Assembly (NCBI GenBank): GCA_030643345.1
Contig: DAOWMA010000148.1
Coordinates: 1 to 5,784 of the forward strand
Length of the DNA: 5,784 nt
Direction: 5' to 3'
From: Spirochaetaceae bacterium
GTDB taxonomy: Bacteria; Spirochaetota; Spirochaetia; B11-G9
Under the pieces are notes generated by a model that saw nothing but the letters and a program-made list of their open reading frames with translations, was not told the DNA's origin and searched no databases. The position numbers and the translations under genes are program-made. Below are positions 5,190-5,784 of the stretch, in pieces. Every line of letters starts with the position of its first letter. Within the stretch, counting starts at the first letter, position 1.

Positions 5190-5784
5190 TGCATATCCCC
5201 ATTTTTCTGATTATCCATTTGCCTGGAACCTAATTCTACAGCTTTAAGATTTGCCTCTATAATCTTTTGTCCCTTTGCAGAAAAAATATCTTTTATTGCT
5301 TCTTCAATACTTTCTTTTTTAATATCCATTTTAGTAGAAAGAGCTCCAACCATAACCATATTCACAGCTTTTATTGTACCGGCTTCCTTTGCAAGAGTCT
5401 TTGCATCGATAATTTTTGCATTTTTCAGGCTGCTTATCTTATTATTAATCTCATCCATATCAGGATAATCAGTAATATTCTCATAAGGAGCTGCTGCGGA
5501 TATCAGAGAGCCTTCCGGTTTAAGATAATCAACATATCGAAGAGATTCCAGCGGTTCCATGCTGAGAACTACATCTGCCATACCCTTCGGTATAAGATCA
5601 CTTACAATCTCCGATCTGGATATTCGCATATGGGCGAGGACCGCACCACCTCGCTGGGCCATTCCATGGACCTCGGACTGCCGGAGAGTATAACCATCTT
5701 TCATGGCAGCTATGGAAATTACCGCGGCAACAGAAAGAACTCCCTGCCCGCCTACTCCTGCCAGAATTACATCATATTTATCAG
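5186..5784 (-). CDS. iorB: Indolepyruvate ferredoxin oxidoreductase, beta subunit, start outside window
   Basis: The frame stays open to the right edge, giving 198 visible residues. Family members are about 190-200 residues, so only a few N-terminal residues are missing. The visible N-terminus carries VILAGVGGQGVLS, the nucleotide-binding-type start of the gamma-like domain of ketoacid oxidoreductases. It continues to SEVHGMAQRGGAV at about residues 36-48, a hallmark of IorB. The ATG at 5704-5702 is internal, because the GVGGQG motif precedes it. With IorA, the TPP and Fe-S subunit expected just upstream, the enzyme oxidatively decarboxylates arylpyruvates from aromatic amino acids to arylacetyl-CoA, reducing ferredoxin. 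The following acdA and acdB would harvest the thioester energy. A related 2-ketoacid oxidoreductase of different specificity cannot be excluded without IorA. The TGA overlaps the acdA GTG by 4 bases. Confidence 0.9.
   Translation of the reverse strand, partial: DKYDVILAGVGGQGVLSVAAVISIAAMKDGYTLRQSEVHGMAQRGGAVLAHMRISRSEIVSDLIPKGMADVVLSMEPLESLRYVDYLKPEGSLISAAAPYENITDYPDMDEINNKISSLKNAKIIDAKTLAKEAGTIKAVNMVMVGALSTKMDIKKESIEEAIKDIFSAKGQKIIEANLKAVELGSRQMDNQKNGDMQ
5196..5200 (-). promoter_or_regulatory. Shine-Dalgarno for the acdA GTG start
   Basis: GGGGA on the minus strand lies 6 bases before the GTG at 5189-5187, within the 3' end of iorB. It supports a non-ATG start coupled to termination of iorB. 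Confidence 0.6.

Noticed and set aside
5702..5704. ATG as the iorB start
   Set aside because: The frame is open upstream to the edge and encodes the essential GVGGQG motif, so this methionine is internal.

Overview
The window reads as chromosomal DNA from an anaerobic, AT-rich bacterium. Ferredoxin-linked 2-ketoacid oxidation paired with an ADP-forming acyl-CoA synthetase, plus a radical-SAM enzyme of the AmmeMemoRadiSam family, point to a strict anaerobe that ferments amino acids or peptides. A spirochaete is my best guess from the style of the hypothetical proteins and the receiver-like/PilZ protein, but no marker here settles the taxonomy. I see no insertion sequence, phage gene, CRISPR array or sign of a mobile island.

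Positions 1-2917 hold four plus-strand genes packed into one probable transcription unit that begins outside the window. They are the 3' part of an unrecognised two-domain protein, a degenerate response-regulator receiver fused to a c-di-GMP-binding PilZ domain, a 129-residue conserved protein of unknown function, and an AmrS-type radical-SAM enzyme. Junctions are a 1-base overlap (TAGTG), a 3-base gap with a strong Shine-Dalgarno, and another 1-base overlap (TAATG), so translation is probably coupled throughout.

Positions 2918-3107 form a self-contained tRNA-Asn(GTT) unit: a promoter with a consensus -35 box, a perfect inverted repeat over the -10 region, a complete cloverleaf at 3000-3072 without encoded CCA, and a strong intrinsic terminator.

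Positions 3128-5784 hold a minus-strand operon converging on the tRNA: iorB (running off the right edge), acdA and acdB. The first two overlap by 4 bases and the last two by 8. Together they fit one energy-conserving route. Indolepyruvate-type ferredoxin oxidoreductase makes an (aryl)acyl-CoA from a 2-ketoacid. The two-subunit ADP-forming synthetase then releases the acid while making ATP from ADP and phosphate. The catalytic alpha subunit of the oxidoreductase (iorA) would be expected just beyond the right edge.

The best candidate for something undescribed is the left operon, which ties a phosphorylation-incompetent receiver/PilZ protein and an unknown small protein to an AmrS enzyme that has neither of its usual partners (AMMECR1-like, MEMO-like) in view.
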